From positions 62,001 to 126,000 of the forward strand of contig NZ_LBMK01000008.1 of assembly GCF_001005295.1 (NCBI RefSeq): a stretch of DNA of 64,000 nt. The letters are read 5' to 3'. Within the stretch, counting starts at the first letter, position 1. Each line of letters opens with the position of its first letter. The position numbers and the translations under genes are program-made. Below are positions 25,301 to 33,326 of this stretch, one piece after another. Origin of the DNA: Streptomyces yangpuensis (lineage in GTDB: Bacteria > Actinomycetota > Actinomycetes > Streptomycetales > Streptomycetaceae). The notes beneath the pieces are model-generated. The model saw only the letters and a program-made list of their open reading frames with translations, was not told where the DNA came from and made no database searches.

Positions 25301-26663
25301 GCTGCTGGACACCGTTACCGAACGCCTCGGCGACCGCATCGACCTCGCCCTCGACGCCCCGCCCGCCCTGCTCGCCCTCTGGGCCGCCGCCGACGCCGCC
25401 GGGCTCGCCGCGCTCAAGGCCCTCCCGCTGCCCCGGCAGCCGGAACCGGCCGCGGAACCGGCGGCGGAACCGGCGGCGGAACCGGCCGCGGCGGCCCCCG
25501 ACGCACCGCCCGCGCGGACGGCCGAGTCCGAGGAGCGCCGGCTCGCCCCGGCCGACCGCTGGCGGCTGCTGCTCGGCCGCGAACGCGACCGGCTCCCGGC
25601 CGGTGCCCGCCGCTACGCCCACGCCCTCGACGAGCTGTACGGCACGGGGCAGGGCGAAGGGGCCGGCGACCTCGGCACCGGTCAGGGACCGGGCCGCGGC
25701 GGCGGCCGGGAGGCCTCCTTCCCGACCGCCCGCGAATGGTCGCAGGAGCTCGAGGCGCTGTTCGGCGCCGACGTACGGGAAGAGGTGCTGGCCGGTGCGG
25801 CCGAAGCCGGCCGTACCGACGTGCTCGCCCAGCTCGACCCGGAGGCCGTGCGGCCCTCCGTGGAACTGCTCAGCTCCGTACTGTCCCTCGCCGGCGGACT
25901 GCCCGAGGCACAACTCGCCCGGCTGCGCCCCCTGGTGCGGCGGCTGGTCGACGAACTCGCCAAGGAGCTCGCCACCCGGCTGCGCCCGGCGCTGTCCGGA
26001 CTCAGCACCCCGCGTCCCACCCGGCGCCCGGGCGGCCGGCTCGACCTCGCCCGGACCCTGCGGGCCAACCTCGCGCACACCCGCCGGCGGCCCGACGGCA
26101 CGGTGGTCGTGGTACCGGAGCGGCCTGTCTTCAGCACCCGGGCGAGCCGCGAGGCCGACTGGCGGCTCGTCCTGGTCGTCGACGTGTCCGGCTCGATGGA
26201 GGCCTCCGTCATCTGGTCGGCCCTGACCGCGGCAGTCCTGGGCGGTGTCCCCACCCTGTCCACGCACTTCCTCGCGTTCTCCACCCAGGTCGTGGACCTC
26301 ACCGACCGCGTCGACGACCCGCTCTCGCTGCTGCTGGAGGTGCGCGTGGGCGGCGGTACGCACATCGCCGCCGGTCTCGCCCACGCCCGCTCCCTGATCA
26401 CCGTCCCCAGCCGCACCCTCGTCGTCGTGGTCAGCGACTTCGAGGAGGGCGGCCCGGTCGCCGGACTGCTCGGCGAGGTCCGTGCACTGGCCGCCTCCGG
26501 CGCCCATCTGCTGGGCTGCGCAGCGCTCGACGACACGGGGAACCCCCGGTACTCGGTCCCGGTCGCGCGGCAACTCGTCGCGGCCGGCATGCCCGTGGCC
26601 GCCCTCAGTCCACTCGCCCTCGCCCGCTGGGTGGGCGACCGCCTCCGTGGGGAGTCCTGTTGA
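22335..26663 (+). CDS. DUF5682-VWA fusion protein (YehM+YehP-like), 1,442 aa
   Basis: TTG 22335 overlaps the MoxR stop (TTGA) and follows GGGAG. Residues 1-130 begin YLIGVRHHSPAL with the acid-rich VVCVELPADFQPWL of DUF5682 (YehM-like). This domain is interrupted by two low-complexity Ala/Pro/Gly segments (about 131-255 and 340-512) around a conserved island at 256-335. The helical rest runs to about 1250. A C-terminal VWA domain (about 1275-1442) has the MIDAS VVDVSGSMEAS and GGGTHIAAGL. In E. coli YehM and YehP are separate, so the fusion guarantees stoichiometry. A short A-E-P repeat lies near 1035. The stop overlaps the next TTG. Confidence 0.85.
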   Translation: MTHTDPRAAVDALAAAREPYLIGVRHHSPALAAVVPALLDASGADVVCVELPADFQPWLEHLADPETVAPVALAGTGEDGRLAFYPFADFSPELAAIRWARRSGAAVLCCDLPLSDPGWTPRLPVPHPSPPTDRPTALPGASPRPTDATSSSATGRASAEAAGSTSARAAAGVPYAATDSDPARGSGPAGVALTAVDPGTGSASARSDTAVQHAAASRTVPAPTTGTDTAPEAADGPQRAGSFAEGLTAAGTGRDGDDLWDRAVEVLAPGCSPEAVRRAALGVGWALREDGPVPDRDLARESHMRAVIAGAATGGHRVAAVIGSFHAPALLTPPRDADGSVLPGPVVTALPDRGAAADAVPVQAPAGDGARGERPGGDRVPVQSADERPGPARGPAGPGAPGAGKASDAGAETADGSAAGRLRGKAADSGPAPAAEQGRLPRTTDTAAGQGSAADAAGCAVPGPAVPAGPKADAVAAVPGPAEAAAAGPAPATPPARRTGKGAGPGTVPPGDRAVTSFVPYSFDLLDSRSGYPAGIRDPLWQQAVLEAGGDPERLREAASVAVTGLCRELRRAGHTAGTGEAAETLRLACDLAALRELPAPGRGELLEAVTTVLGQGEPLGRGRALAQALEAVLVGTARGRITPHAPRSGLGPSVEAELAELRLPCPEDPAPREVRLDPLRSALDGRREVLLQRLLVCGASYGEPLTVAATGDGTALGTKWRLSWTPSVPARLDLTGVRGVTAAQAAAGTLSETARRAAAEGGPTPAQILAGLAAAARCDLPELVDVRLHEAATDLPRTATLPELLDALDLLEALHRGHLPGTSAASRAACAALTGELLEAAVRSLPGLAGSDDPAGAAALVALADRAAAHHLGLRTDDALAALAASASPLMQGAALAVRVLLDLDPAEALGDRAAGWIDGAGTPDSRRALTRRLAGLLTAAGPLLQSSPAALTPLLDRVEHLADQDFLDRLPALRGGFDALAPAARDRLLDTVTERLGDRIDLALDAPPALLALWAAADAAGLAALKALPLPRQPEPAAEPAAEPAAEPAAAAPDAPPARTAESEERRLAPADRWRLLLGRERDRLPAGARRYAHALDELYGTGQGEGAGDLGTGQGPGRGGGREASFPTAREWSQELEALFGADVREEVLAGAAEAGRTDVLAQLDPEAVRPSVELLSSVLSLAGGLPEAQLARLRPLVRRLVDELAKELATRLRPALSGLSTPRPTRRPGGRLDLARTLRANLAHTRRRPDGTVVVVPERPVFSTRASREADWRLVLVVDVSGSMEASVIWSALTAAVLGGVPTLSTHFLAFSTQVVDLTDRVDDPLSLLLEVRVGGGTHIAAGLAHARSLITVPSRTLVVVVSDFEEGGPVAGLLGEVRALAASGAHLLGCAALDDTGNPRYSVPVARQLVAAGMPVAALSPLALARWVGDRLRGESC

Positions 26664-28540
26664 GCACCGAACTGCCGCCCGTCGCACCCGAGGTGCTCGC
26701 CGAGGCGGTCGAGAACCTCACCGCACGGCTGCGCAAGAAGCTGGACGACGCCACCGCCGGCTGCGCGGACGGCGCCGTCCACGAGGCCGACGGAAGCGTC
26801 ACCTTCCGGTTCGGCGAGGACGCCGTCGTCACCCTGCGGCCCGGCCCCGCGGGGACGGTCACCGAGGCCGGACAGGCCACCTGCACCTGCCTGCTGGCAC
26901 CCCGCTGCCTGCACCGGGCCGCGGCCCTGGGCGCGGCCCCGCTCGCGGACGCGGCCCCGCCGGAGCCGGAGCCGGCCCCGGAGCCGAGCGCGGCCGTGCC
27001 GACGCAAGCCGGAGCCGAGGCCCAGGCAGGAGCCGGACCCGGAACCGCCGTATCCGGCGACCCCGCCGACCCCGCAAAGCCCGTTCCGGCGCTCAACCCT
27101 GCCCAGCTCGGCGCCGCGGCCGCGCTCTGGCACGCTGCGGCCGAGGCCCTCGCGGCCGGTGTCACCGCCGGGGGAGCCGTCGTGCAGGCCGAACTGCTGC
27201 GTGCCGCGCACACCGCCCGCCTGGCCGGACTGCCCCGCGGGGAAGCGGCCGCCCTGCGGGTCGTACGCGGGCTGCGCGCCGCCCGTGAACGCCGCACCGC
27301 ACACCGACTGGGCGACCTCACCGGATCCTTCCGCGAACTCCTGCACACCGCCGGAGTGCTGGCCTCCGGCGCCGCCGACCCGGCCCTGACCGGCACCTCC
27401 CGGCGTGCCTACACGGCCGGCGGCAGCCTCCAGGTGCACGGCCTGTGCCGTGAGCCCGTGCTCTCCGCCACCGGCTACGGCGGGGTCGTCACCCATCTGC
27501 TGGCCCCCGACGGCTCGCGCTACTCGATCTCGGACGTCCGGCCGGGAGGCCTGGCCCGCGCCCGCGGGGCCGGACGGGCCTCCGTCGCCCTCGGCGGCGC
27601 CACCCTCGACCACGCCGGGCTCGCCCGGGGCGGCCTGCGCATCGTCGGCGCGACGGTCTCCGCGGAGGGCCGGCTCGGCGCCGGACGCGGGGTCAAGGCG
27701 ACCCCGCTGCCCGGAGCCGCGTGGGCCGACGGGCCCGCGGCCCCGCTGTTCGCGCGGCCCGCGGCCGAGGCCGTCGCCGCGCTGCTGGCGGGCACCGCCG
27801 ACGCGGCCGACGCCGAAACCGCCCTGATCGGCTGCGACGTCGTGGTCGTCGGCGCGGCCGGCGATCACCTCCTCGTCCACGAGGCACGCCCGGACGCACC
27901 TCTGCTGCGGCTGCTGCCCGCGCACCCGCACCCGGAGCTGCCGCACACCGAGAACCTGCGGCGCATCGCCTCGTACCCCGGACTGCACCTGCGCGTCCTG
28001 GGCCGTCCCGATCTCGACCGCGCCGCCACGCTGCGCCCGGTGGCCGTCGGCCCGGTGGCGGGCGAGCCGTACACGCTGCGGCTGCCCGAAGAGTGGCTGG
28101 GCCGGGCCGACCTCGGCTACGACCGGCTCCAGGGCTCGCACTTCCCGCCGCCCGACGCCGCTCCCGAGCCCGCCGCCGGGGCCGGGCCCGGACCGGTGGC
28201 CGAGGCCCCCGACCCGCTCGCCGACTCCCCGCTGTGGCGGGTGCGCCGCCTCCTGGAGACCGGTGTCGCAGGCGGCCGCCGCGCGGTCGCCGAAGCGGCC
28301 CGCGGTACGGCGCCGCAGACCGCGTACGGCCCACTGCGCAGGGCCGGGCTCACCGCGGCGGCCGACCTGGCCGCCGCCCTGGCGGCCGAGGCCGACCGCC
28401 GCCCGCGGGACGCCTTCGGCCGGCTCGCCGACCCGTCGCCCGACGGCTACGCCTGGGCCTGGCTGGCCGCGGCCACCCACCTGGCGGCGGCGGAGCGTTC
28501 CCTGGTCGCCGCCTCGTGGACGGCGGCTACACCGAGCTGA
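26660..28540 (+). CDS. SWIM zinc-finger protein (YehQ-like), 626 aa
   Basis: The start is a TTG at 26660 overlapping the upstream stop (TTGA), with GGGGAG as ribosome binding site. The zinc-binding SWIM motif C75-x-C77-x5-C83-x-H85 (TCTCLLAPRCLH) is intact near the N-terminus, followed by an Ala/Pro/Glu-rich linker at about 95-130. The long remainder is mostly helical, with beta segments such as GRPDLDRAATLRPVAVGPV. SWIM domains bind nucleic acid or protein partners. As last gene of the coupled MoxR, VWA, SWIM block it is probably part of the same complex. Its 3' end overlaps the convergent HAD gene by 14 bp. Confidence 0.85.
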   Translation: MSTELPPVAPEVLAEAVENLTARLRKKLDDATAGCADGAVHEADGSVTFRFGEDAVVTLRPGPAGTVTEAGQATCTCLLAPRCLHRAAALGAAPLADAAPPEPEPAPEPSAAVPTQAGAEAQAGAGPGTAVSGDPADPAKPVPALNPAQLGAAAALWHAAAEALAAGVTAGGAVVQAELLRAAHTARLAGLPRGEAAALRVVRGLRAARERRTAHRLGDLTGSFRELLHTAGVLASGAADPALTGTSRRAYTAGGSLQVHGLCREPVLSATGYGGVVTHLLAPDGSRYSISDVRPGGLARARGAGRASVALGGATLDHAGLARGGLRIVGATVSAEGRLGAGRGVKATPLPGAAWADGPAAPLFARPAAEAVAALLAGTADAADAETALIGCDVVVVGAAGDHLLVHEARPDAPLLRLLPAHPHPELPHTENLRRIASYPGLHLRVLGRPDLDRAATLRPVAVGPVAGEPYTLRLPEEWLGRADLGYDRLQGSHFPPPDAAPEPAAGAGPGPVAEAPDPLADSPLWRVRRLLETGVAGGRRAVAEAARGTAPQTAYGPLRRAGLTAAADLAAALAAEADRRPRDAFGRLADPSPDGYAWAWLAAATHLAAAERSLVAASWTAATPS

Positions 28541-29006
28541 GCCACTCCCGCAGCGCGGTGAAGTCCCCGACGGTCAGGCCCCGGCCCGGGTCGACGCGGT
28601 GCAACAGGGCCGGGCCCGGGTGGCGTTCGGCCACCCAGGCCCGGTCGGCGCCGGTGATCTCGTCGTCGATCCACACGAAGGGCCGTCCCGCCGCGTGGCC
28701 GAGAAGGGCCGGGGTCTTCCAGTGGACGCCGCCCCGTCCGTCCCCGCCGGATGGCTCCGGCCAGTCCACCACGGGCAGTTCCGGCAGCCCCAGCCGAGGC
28801 GCGACGCACTCGTTGGCCTCCGCCATCCAGGTCGTCGCCCACCACAGCTCGCACGGCAGCCCTGCCAGCAGCGGCCCGAGCGCGGGGTCCACGCGGGCGA
28901 GCAGGGGGTGGGGACCGTCACCGGGCGGGTACGGGCCCGCTCCGAAGGGGATGAGCGGGCCGTCGACATCGAGGTAGAGGAGCGGAAGGGCCGTGGAGCT
29001 GGTCAT
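28527..29006 (-). CDS. HAD-like domain protein, 159 aa
   Basis: Small haloacid-dehalogenase-fold protein with the nucleophile motif LLYLDVDGPLIPF (D-x-D near residues 12-14). It has a central LPCELWWATTWMAEANE strand-helix (motif II region) near 50-65 and the acidic motif FVWIDDEITGAD near 115-125. The spacing resembles the HAD domains of nucleic-acid repair (Swiss-army-knife) proteins and related small Streptomyces hydrolases. A lysine in VHWKTPALL may be motif III. Substrate unknown. Confidence 0.75.
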   Translation of the reverse strand: MTSSTALPLLYLDVDGPLIPFGAGPYPPGDGPHPLLARVDPALGPLLAGLPCELWWATTWMAEANECVAPRLGLPELPVVDWPEPSGGDGRGGVHWKTPALLGHAAGRPFVWIDDEITGADRAWVAERHPGPALLHRVDPGRGLTVGDFTALREWLSSV

Positions 29007-29056
29007 GACCTCACGGTAGCCCTGCCCGGAGGGAGGCAGGGGCAGGTGTACTGACG

Positions 29057-29276
29057 TCACAGCGGTGGCGGACGACGTGGGCGCGACAGAAGCCGCCAAA
29101 GCCGGGGACCGGTCGGGGGAGCGGCGAAAGGAATGCCCTCGAAGGTCGTACGCCCCGTGCGTCCGCCGCGCACCGGCCCGCGGTCGGTGCCCAAGACCAG
29201 TGCCGGCGGACCCGCCGCCCCCAACGAGCAGCAGCACGACGGGCAGCAGGGCGCACCGGCGTGGCACCCCTCGCAT
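29057..29276 (-). pseudogene. Carboxylesterase type B N-terminal remnant with frameshift
   Basis: From ATG 29276 one frame gives a clear signal peptide (MRGVPRRCALLPVVLLLVGG). About 30 residues later the homology-like sequence continues in a neighbouring frame as TDRGPVRGGRTG and FEGIPFAAPPTGPRLWR, the characteristic N-terminal signature of type B carboxylesterases. That frame runs to a stop at 29057. A single-base shift near the G-rich stretch at 29200-29230 would rejoin them. The catalytic domain is absent, so this is a decayed 5' fragment. Confidence 0.55.
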
Positions 29277-29451
29277 GTCGGGCACGGCCCTCGACTCTCC
29301 CCACGGGCCCGGGCGGGGACCCCCGTTTGCGCGCCCCGAATGGCGCAGTGGGCGGAAGTGGCACTCAATGTAACAAAGCGTGCGCTTCCCATGACGCACG
29401 ATGACCGGCGTGCGATTGCGTAGACCCGCGCGTCGGCGAACGGAGCTTTCC

Positions 29452-30465
29452 ATGAATGACCCCATCACTCTCGCGGCGACGCAACACGAAGGCCGCCACG
29501 GGACCCCCGACGACACCGCCCCCGACGCCCCCGCGGCGCCCGCGGCCCCCCACGCCCCGGACGTCCCCGCCATGCCGGACGATCCCGCCGTTCCGGACGA
29601 CGGTGAGGCGCCGAACACCCTGCGCATGCGGACCCTCCTGGAGACGGCCGCCACCTGCCGTCCGGTGGAGGAGGTCACCGCGCTGGTGAGCCTCCTCAAG
29701 GAGGACGGACGGCTGCCCGACGCCGGTCAGGAGGCGCTGCGCGCGGCCGCCGTGACCCGGCCCGTGCAGGACGTACAGCGGATGGTGACCCTGCTGGGCG
29801 AGGCCCCCCACGAGGTCGGCGAGGCGGACATCACGCTGCGCGCCGCCGCCGTCGGACGGTCCATCGAGGACGTCGCCCTGCTGGTGAACATCCTCGGCAA
29901 GGACGCGCCCGGTGAGCCGGAGCAGCAGCGCCGCCCCCGGCCCGCCCCTGCGGCCGCACCGGCCGCGCGGCCGCACCCGCAGCCGCCCCGGGAGCGGTAC
30001 GAGCCCCCGCACCGGGAGCCGTACGACACGCCCCGCCGGCCGGAGCCCCGGCGGTCCGCTCCCGTCGCGGAGCCGGACCGCACCGCGGCGCTGCGGCACG
30101 TGCTCCGCTGGCCCGTGGCGATATCCCTGCTGGTCAGCGGAGGCCTGCACCTGCCGCAGGACCTGACGGCGCCGCCGTCCGGGAACGCCCTCGGCCTGCT
30201 GCCCCTCCTGGTCACCGTGGTGTGCCTGGGCGTCGGGGCGCTGGTGGCGCTGCGCGACACCACGGCGGTGTGGCGGGCCGGTGCGGCCGCGGCCCTCGGC
30301 GTGGTCGCCCTGCACGTCGTCGCCGGCTCACTGGCCTTCGACCCGCTGGCCGGCACCGTGGGTGACGCCCCGGCCTGGGCGGGTGCCGCCGTGATGCTGA
30401 GCGCGGCGGCGGGCGCGGTCCTCGCCGGACTGGCACTGCGGAACCGCCAGGAGAGTTCGGCCTGA
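29452..30465 (+). CDS. Membrane protein with N-terminal helical repeats, 337 aa
   Basis: ATG 29452 follows GGAG by 7 nt. After a disordered Ala/Pro/Asp-rich start come three roughly 35-residue helical repeats at about 60-155, each with an R-P/S-V/I-E/Q-D/E-V core (CRPVEEVTALVSLL, TRPVQDVQRMVTLL, GRSIEDVALLVNIL). Then comes a Pro/Arg-rich linker, and from about 225 four hydrophobic segments. The repeats look like a protein-binding alpha-solenoid presented in the cytoplasm; function unknown. Its stop is inside a 12-bp tandem repeat and is followed by a strong terminator. Confidence 0.7.
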   Translation: MNDPITLAATQHEGRHGTPDDTAPDAPAAPAAPHAPDVPAMPDDPAVPDDGEAPNTLRMRTLLETAATCRPVEEVTALVSLLKEDGRLPDAGQEALRAAAVTRPVQDVQRMVTLLGEAPHEVGEADITLRAAAVGRSIEDVALLVNILGKDAPGEPEQQRRPRPAPAAAPAARPHPQPPRERYEPPHREPYDTPRRPEPRRSAPVAEPDRTAALRHVLRWPVAISLLVSGGLHLPQDLTAPPSGNALGLLPLLVTVVCLGVGALVALRDTTAVWRAGAAAALGVVALHVVAGSLAFDPLAGTVGDAPAWAGAAVMLSAAAGAVLAGLALRNRQESSA

Positions 30466-30496
30466 CCCACGGCCTGACCCACGGCCTGACCCACGG
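30461..30496 (+). repeat. 12-bp unit repeated three times at a stop codon
   Basis: CCTGACCCACGG is present in three exact tandem copies. The stop codon of the membrane protein gene lies in the first copy, so copy-number change would not alter the protein. Confidence 0.8.
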
Positions 30497-30515
30497 CCAC
30501 GGCCGCTACCGGCGG

Positions 30516-30550
30516 AGCGGCACCCCGCGCACCGCGCGCGGGGTGCCGCT
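30516..30550. terminator. Bidirectional terminator hairpin
   Basis: AGCGGCACCCCGCGC pairs perfectly with GCGCGGGGTGCCGCT (15 bp) around an ACCGC loop, midway between the convergent genes ending at 30465 and 30569. Confidence 0.75.
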
Positions 30551-30568
30551 CTCGTTCGCGCGTGTCCC

Positions 30569-31594
30569 TCAGGCGAGCAGGTTGACCGCCCCGGTGAACA
30601 CGCGGGGCAGCCGGGCGGCCAGCGGGACGATCCGGGGCGCGAGGCGCGGCCGCCGCCGTGCCCACAGCAGCGACTCGGTGAGGGCGCGGTAGCTGCGCGA
30701 CAGGTCCCGCCAGGCCTGCTCGTAGGCCTGCGGCCGGCCCGCCCGTACGCAGCGCACCAGTTCGCCCGCGGCGGTCACGGCCAGGGTGAGCCCCTCACCG
30801 GTCAGGGCGTCCACGTATCCCGCGGCGTCCCCGACGAACAGCACCCGCCCCGCGACGCGTACGCGTGCCCCCTGGCGCAGCGGTCCGGCGCCGCGCACGG
30901 GGGTGTCGGCGCGCCCGGCCAGCCGGTCCGCCAGGTGCGGGAAGTGGGCGAGCTGTTCGTCGAACGGCGCCTGGTCGGTGGTGAGGACCGCCACGCCGAT
31001 CCGGTCGGGCGCCAGTGGGGTGACGTAGGCCTCGCACCGTGCCGACCAGTGCACCTCGACCAGGTCGCTCCACGGTGCGACGGCGTAGTGGCGGCGCAGC
31101 CCGTAGCGGGCCGGCCGGCGCGGGGCGGCGGGCGCCGACAGGCCGAGTCCGCGCCGTACGGGGGAGTGCAGGCCGTCCGCTGCGACGAGGTAGCGGGCGG
31201 TGACACCGGCCGCGGTGACGTGGTCGACGCCCTGGCGCACCTGGTCGGCGCGCTGCGGCAGGACCCGTACGCCGAGCTGCGCGGCCCGTTCGGCGAGTGC
31301 GGCCTGGAGGTCCGTGCGACGGGCGCCGAGGCCCGGCCCGGACCGGAAGAGCCCCTCGGCCCGCAGGCCGCTCCCGCCGTCGACGTAGCGGATCCCGCGG
31401 AACGGCTGCCCGGCGACGGACACGCCCAGCTCGTCGAGGCGGCGTACCGCCCCGGGCATCAGCCCCTCCCCGCAGGCCTTGTCGATGGGGGTGGGCCGGG
31501 GCTCCAGTACCACGGTCTCCAGACCGGCGAGGGCTCCGTGGATCGCGGTCGCCAGGCCGGCCGGACCGCCGCCCGCGATCAGCAGGTCGATCAT
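30569..31594 (-). CDS. FAD-dependent oxidoreductase (SrsC-like flavoprotein hydroxylase)
   Basis: A 341-aa flavoprotein with the N-terminal Rossmann motif LLIAGGGPAGLATAIHGALA, an E-binding strand TVVLEPR near 30, the D-G motif YLVAADGLHSPVRRG near 140, and the FAD ribityl motif VLFVGDAAGYVDALTGEGL near 255-273. Third gene of an operon with a type III PKS and an ICMT-type methyltransferase, matching Streptomyces griseus srsABC, where SrsC hydroxylates the alkylresorcinol methyl ether toward a quinone. ATG 31594 overlaps the upstream stop by 4 bp. Confidence 0.82.
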   Translation of the reverse strand: MIDLLIAGGGPAGLATAIHGALAGLETVVLEPRPTPIDKACGEGLMPGAVRRLDELGVSVAGQPFRGIRYVDGGSGLRAEGLFRSGPGLGARRTDLQAALAERAAQLGVRVLPQRADQVRQGVDHVTAAGVTARYLVAADGLHSPVRRGLGLSAPAAPRRPARYGLRRHYAVAPWSDLVEVHWSARCEAYVTPLAPDRIGVAVLTTDQAPFDEQLAHFPHLADRLAGRADTPVRGAGPLRQGARVRVAGRVLFVGDAAGYVDALTGEGLTLAVTAAGELVRCVRAGRPQAYEQAWRDLSRSYRALTESLLWARRRPRLAPRIVPLAARLPRVFTGAVNLLA

Positions 31595-32187
31595 GACGGC
31601 GCGCCCGCCGACGGGACGGAGGCGGGTGCCCGCAGCCGTCCGGCGTCCGTCAGGGCGGCGTCCTCGCAGCCGATCCGCACACGCAGCAGCACCAGGTTGA
31701 GCACGGTGAAGCCGAGGGCGGTCATCCAGGCGGAGTGCACCAGCGGCAGTGCGGCCCCTTCCGCGACCACCGCCACGTAGTTGGGGTGGCGCAGCACCCG
31801 GTACGGGCCCCGCTCGACCAGAGGGAGTCCGGGAACGACCAGCACCCGGGTGTTCCAGCGCGGCCCGAGGGCGGCGATGCACCACCAGCGCAGGCCCTGG
31901 GCGGCGACGACGACGGCGAGAGCCGTCCAGCCGAGCAGCGGGACGAACGGCCGTCCGGCCAGCCAGGGTTCGACCAGGCAGCCCAGGAGCAGCGCGGTGT
32001 GCAGGGCGACCATGGCCGGGTAGTGGCCGCGTCCGTACTCACGGCCGCCGCGCGCCAGGCTCCAGGCGGTGTGGCGCCGCGCGGTGACCAGCTCGGCGAA
32101 CCGTTCGGCGACGACGAGGCAGATGAGCAGCAGGTACGGGGTGAGGGAGGGGGTGGACGTCAGGGAGGTCAGGGAGGGCAGGGTCAT
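31591..32187 (-). CDS. Isoprenylcysteine carboxyl methyltransferase-type methyltransferase (SrsB-like)
   Basis: A 198-aa integral membrane methyltransferase. Several hydrophobic helices (for example YLLLICLVVAERFAELV) precede the ICMT signature VERGPYRVLRHPNYVAVV at about 125-142, with H-P-N as part of the SAM site. In srs-type operons this enzyme O-methylates the alkylresorcinol made by the type III PKS. It starts 4 bp after the PKS stop and overlaps the flavoprotein gene, so the three form one translationally linked unit. Confidence 0.85.
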   Translation of the reverse strand: MTLPSLTSLTSTPSLTPYLLLICLVVAERFAELVTARRHTAWSLARGGREYGRGHYPAMVALHTALLLGCLVEPWLAGRPFVPLLGWTALAVVVAAQGLRWWCIAALGPRWNTRVLVVPGLPLVERGPYRVLRHPNYVAVVAEGAALPLVHSAWMTALGFTVLNLVLLRVRIGCEDAALTDAGRLRAPASVPSAGAPS

Positions 32188-32191
32188 GGGT

Positions 32192-33250
32192 TCACCAGCG
32201 CAGGAGGACGAGTTCGGAGGCGAAGCCGGGGCCGAAGCCGAGCATCAGCCCGACGGACCCGGGGGGCGGTCCGGCGCCGCGGACGCCCTCCAGGATGTGG
32301 AGGACCGAGGCGGAGGAGAGGTTGCCCACGGCGGCCAGCGAACGCCGGCTCGCGGCGAACGCCGACTCCGGCAGCGCCAGCGCGTCCGAGAGCGCGTCGA
32401 GGATCTTCGGGCCGCCGGGATGGCAGATCCAGGCGTCGACGTCCGCGGGCTTGAGGTCGTGGGCGGCCAGGAAGCTCTCCACCTCCTCGGCCACGTGCAG
32501 CCGGGCCAGGTCGGGGAGTTCACGGCCGAGCACCATGCGCATGCCCCAGTGGCCGATGTCCCAGCCCAGGAGGTGTTCGGTGCCCGGGTAGAGGCGGCTG
32601 CGCGCGGCGACGACCTCGGGCCCGGGGGCCGTCGCGTACAGGGGATGGCCGCGGCCCACCGCCACCAGGGCGCCGGCGCCGTCGCCGAAGAGGGCGCCGG
32701 CCACCAGGTTCGCCATCGAGGAGTCGGTGGACTGGAGGGTGAGCGAGCAGAGTTCGGTGGACAGCAGGACGCCCGCGTGGCCGGGCCGGCCCATGAGCAT
32801 CTGGTGGAGATGGCCGACGCCGGCGGCCCCGGCGGCGCACCCGAGACCGAAGAGCGGCACCCGCCGTACGTCGGGACGCAGTCCGGCGCGGGCGGCGAGG
32901 CGGGCCTCCAACGAGGGCGTCGCGAGCCCGGTCACGGTGGTCGACATGATCAGATCGAGCTCGGGGGCGGTCAGGCCGGCGTCGGCGAGCGCGAGGTCGA
33001 GGACCCGGGCTCCGAGGTCGAGAGCCGTTTCCACGAAGAGGGCGTTGGTCGTGCCGAAGTCGTTCGCGGGCCCGTAGCGCTCCAGCGGGAGTGCGAGATG
33101 GCGGCTCTCCACGCGCACCGAGGCGTGGACCCGGCGCAGCAGGGCGGCGTCGGCGCCGGGCGGGAGGAAGCGGGCGAGCGCCTCCGTGATCTCGGCCTGC
33201 GGATGGCGATGGGGCGGGAACACGCTGCGCACTGCCAGTACACGTGTCAT
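32192..33250 (-). CDS. Type III polyketide synthase (SrsA-like alkylresorcinol synthase)
   Basis: A 352-aa chalcone-synthase-fold enzyme with the complete Cys-His-Asn triad: C138 in PLFGLGCAAGAAG, H277 in WICHPGGPK and N310 in AVGNLSSASVL. The C-terminal GFGPGFASELVLLRW is also canonical. The neighbouring methyltransferase and flavoprotein favour alkylresorcinol (phenolic lipid) synthesis over tetrahydroxynaphthalene synthesis, but starter-unit choice cannot be read here. ATG 33250 has TATGGT exactly 6 nt upstream and no ribosome binding site, so the mRNA is probably leaderless. Divergent from the UbiA gene with a palindrome in between. Confidence 0.88.
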   Translation of the reverse strand: MTRVLAVRSVFPPHRHPQAEITEALARFLPPGADAALLRRVHASVRVESRHLALPLERYGPANDFGTTNALFVETALDLGARVLDLALADAGLTAPELDLIMSTTVTGLATPSLEARLAARAGLRPDVRRVPLFGLGCAAGAAGVGHLHQMLMGRPGHAGVLLSTELCSLTLQSTDSSMANLVAGALFGDGAGALVAVGRGHPLYATAPGPEVVAARSRLYPGTEHLLGWDIGHWGMRMVLGRELPDLARLHVAEEVESFLAAHDLKPADVDAWICHPGGPKILDALSDALALPESAFAASRRSLAAVGNLSSASVLHILEGVRGAGPPPGSVGLMLGFGPGFASELVLLRW

Positions 33251-33285
33251 TGAGTCACCATAGGAAACAACTGACACTTCGTTAT

Positions 33286-33299
33286 GAATCACCTGATTC
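33286..33299. promoter_or_regulatory. Palindrome GAATCA-CC-TGATTC between PKS and UbiA genes
   Basis: A perfect inverted repeat with 6-bp arms and a 2-bp centre lies midway between the two divergent leaderless promoters (TATGGT for the PKS, TAGCGT for UbiA). Position suggests an operator co-regulating both; no cognate regulator gene is adjacent. Confidence 0.4.
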
Positions 33300-33326
33300 G
33301 GGCGCGGCGCCGCATAGCGTGTCGCC

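Noticed and set aside
15291..28540. Calling the MoxR-VWA cluster an anti-phage defence system
   Set aside because: No nuclease, reverse transcriptase, effector or other defence gene is nearby, and the E. coli counterpart is not a demonstrated defence system.
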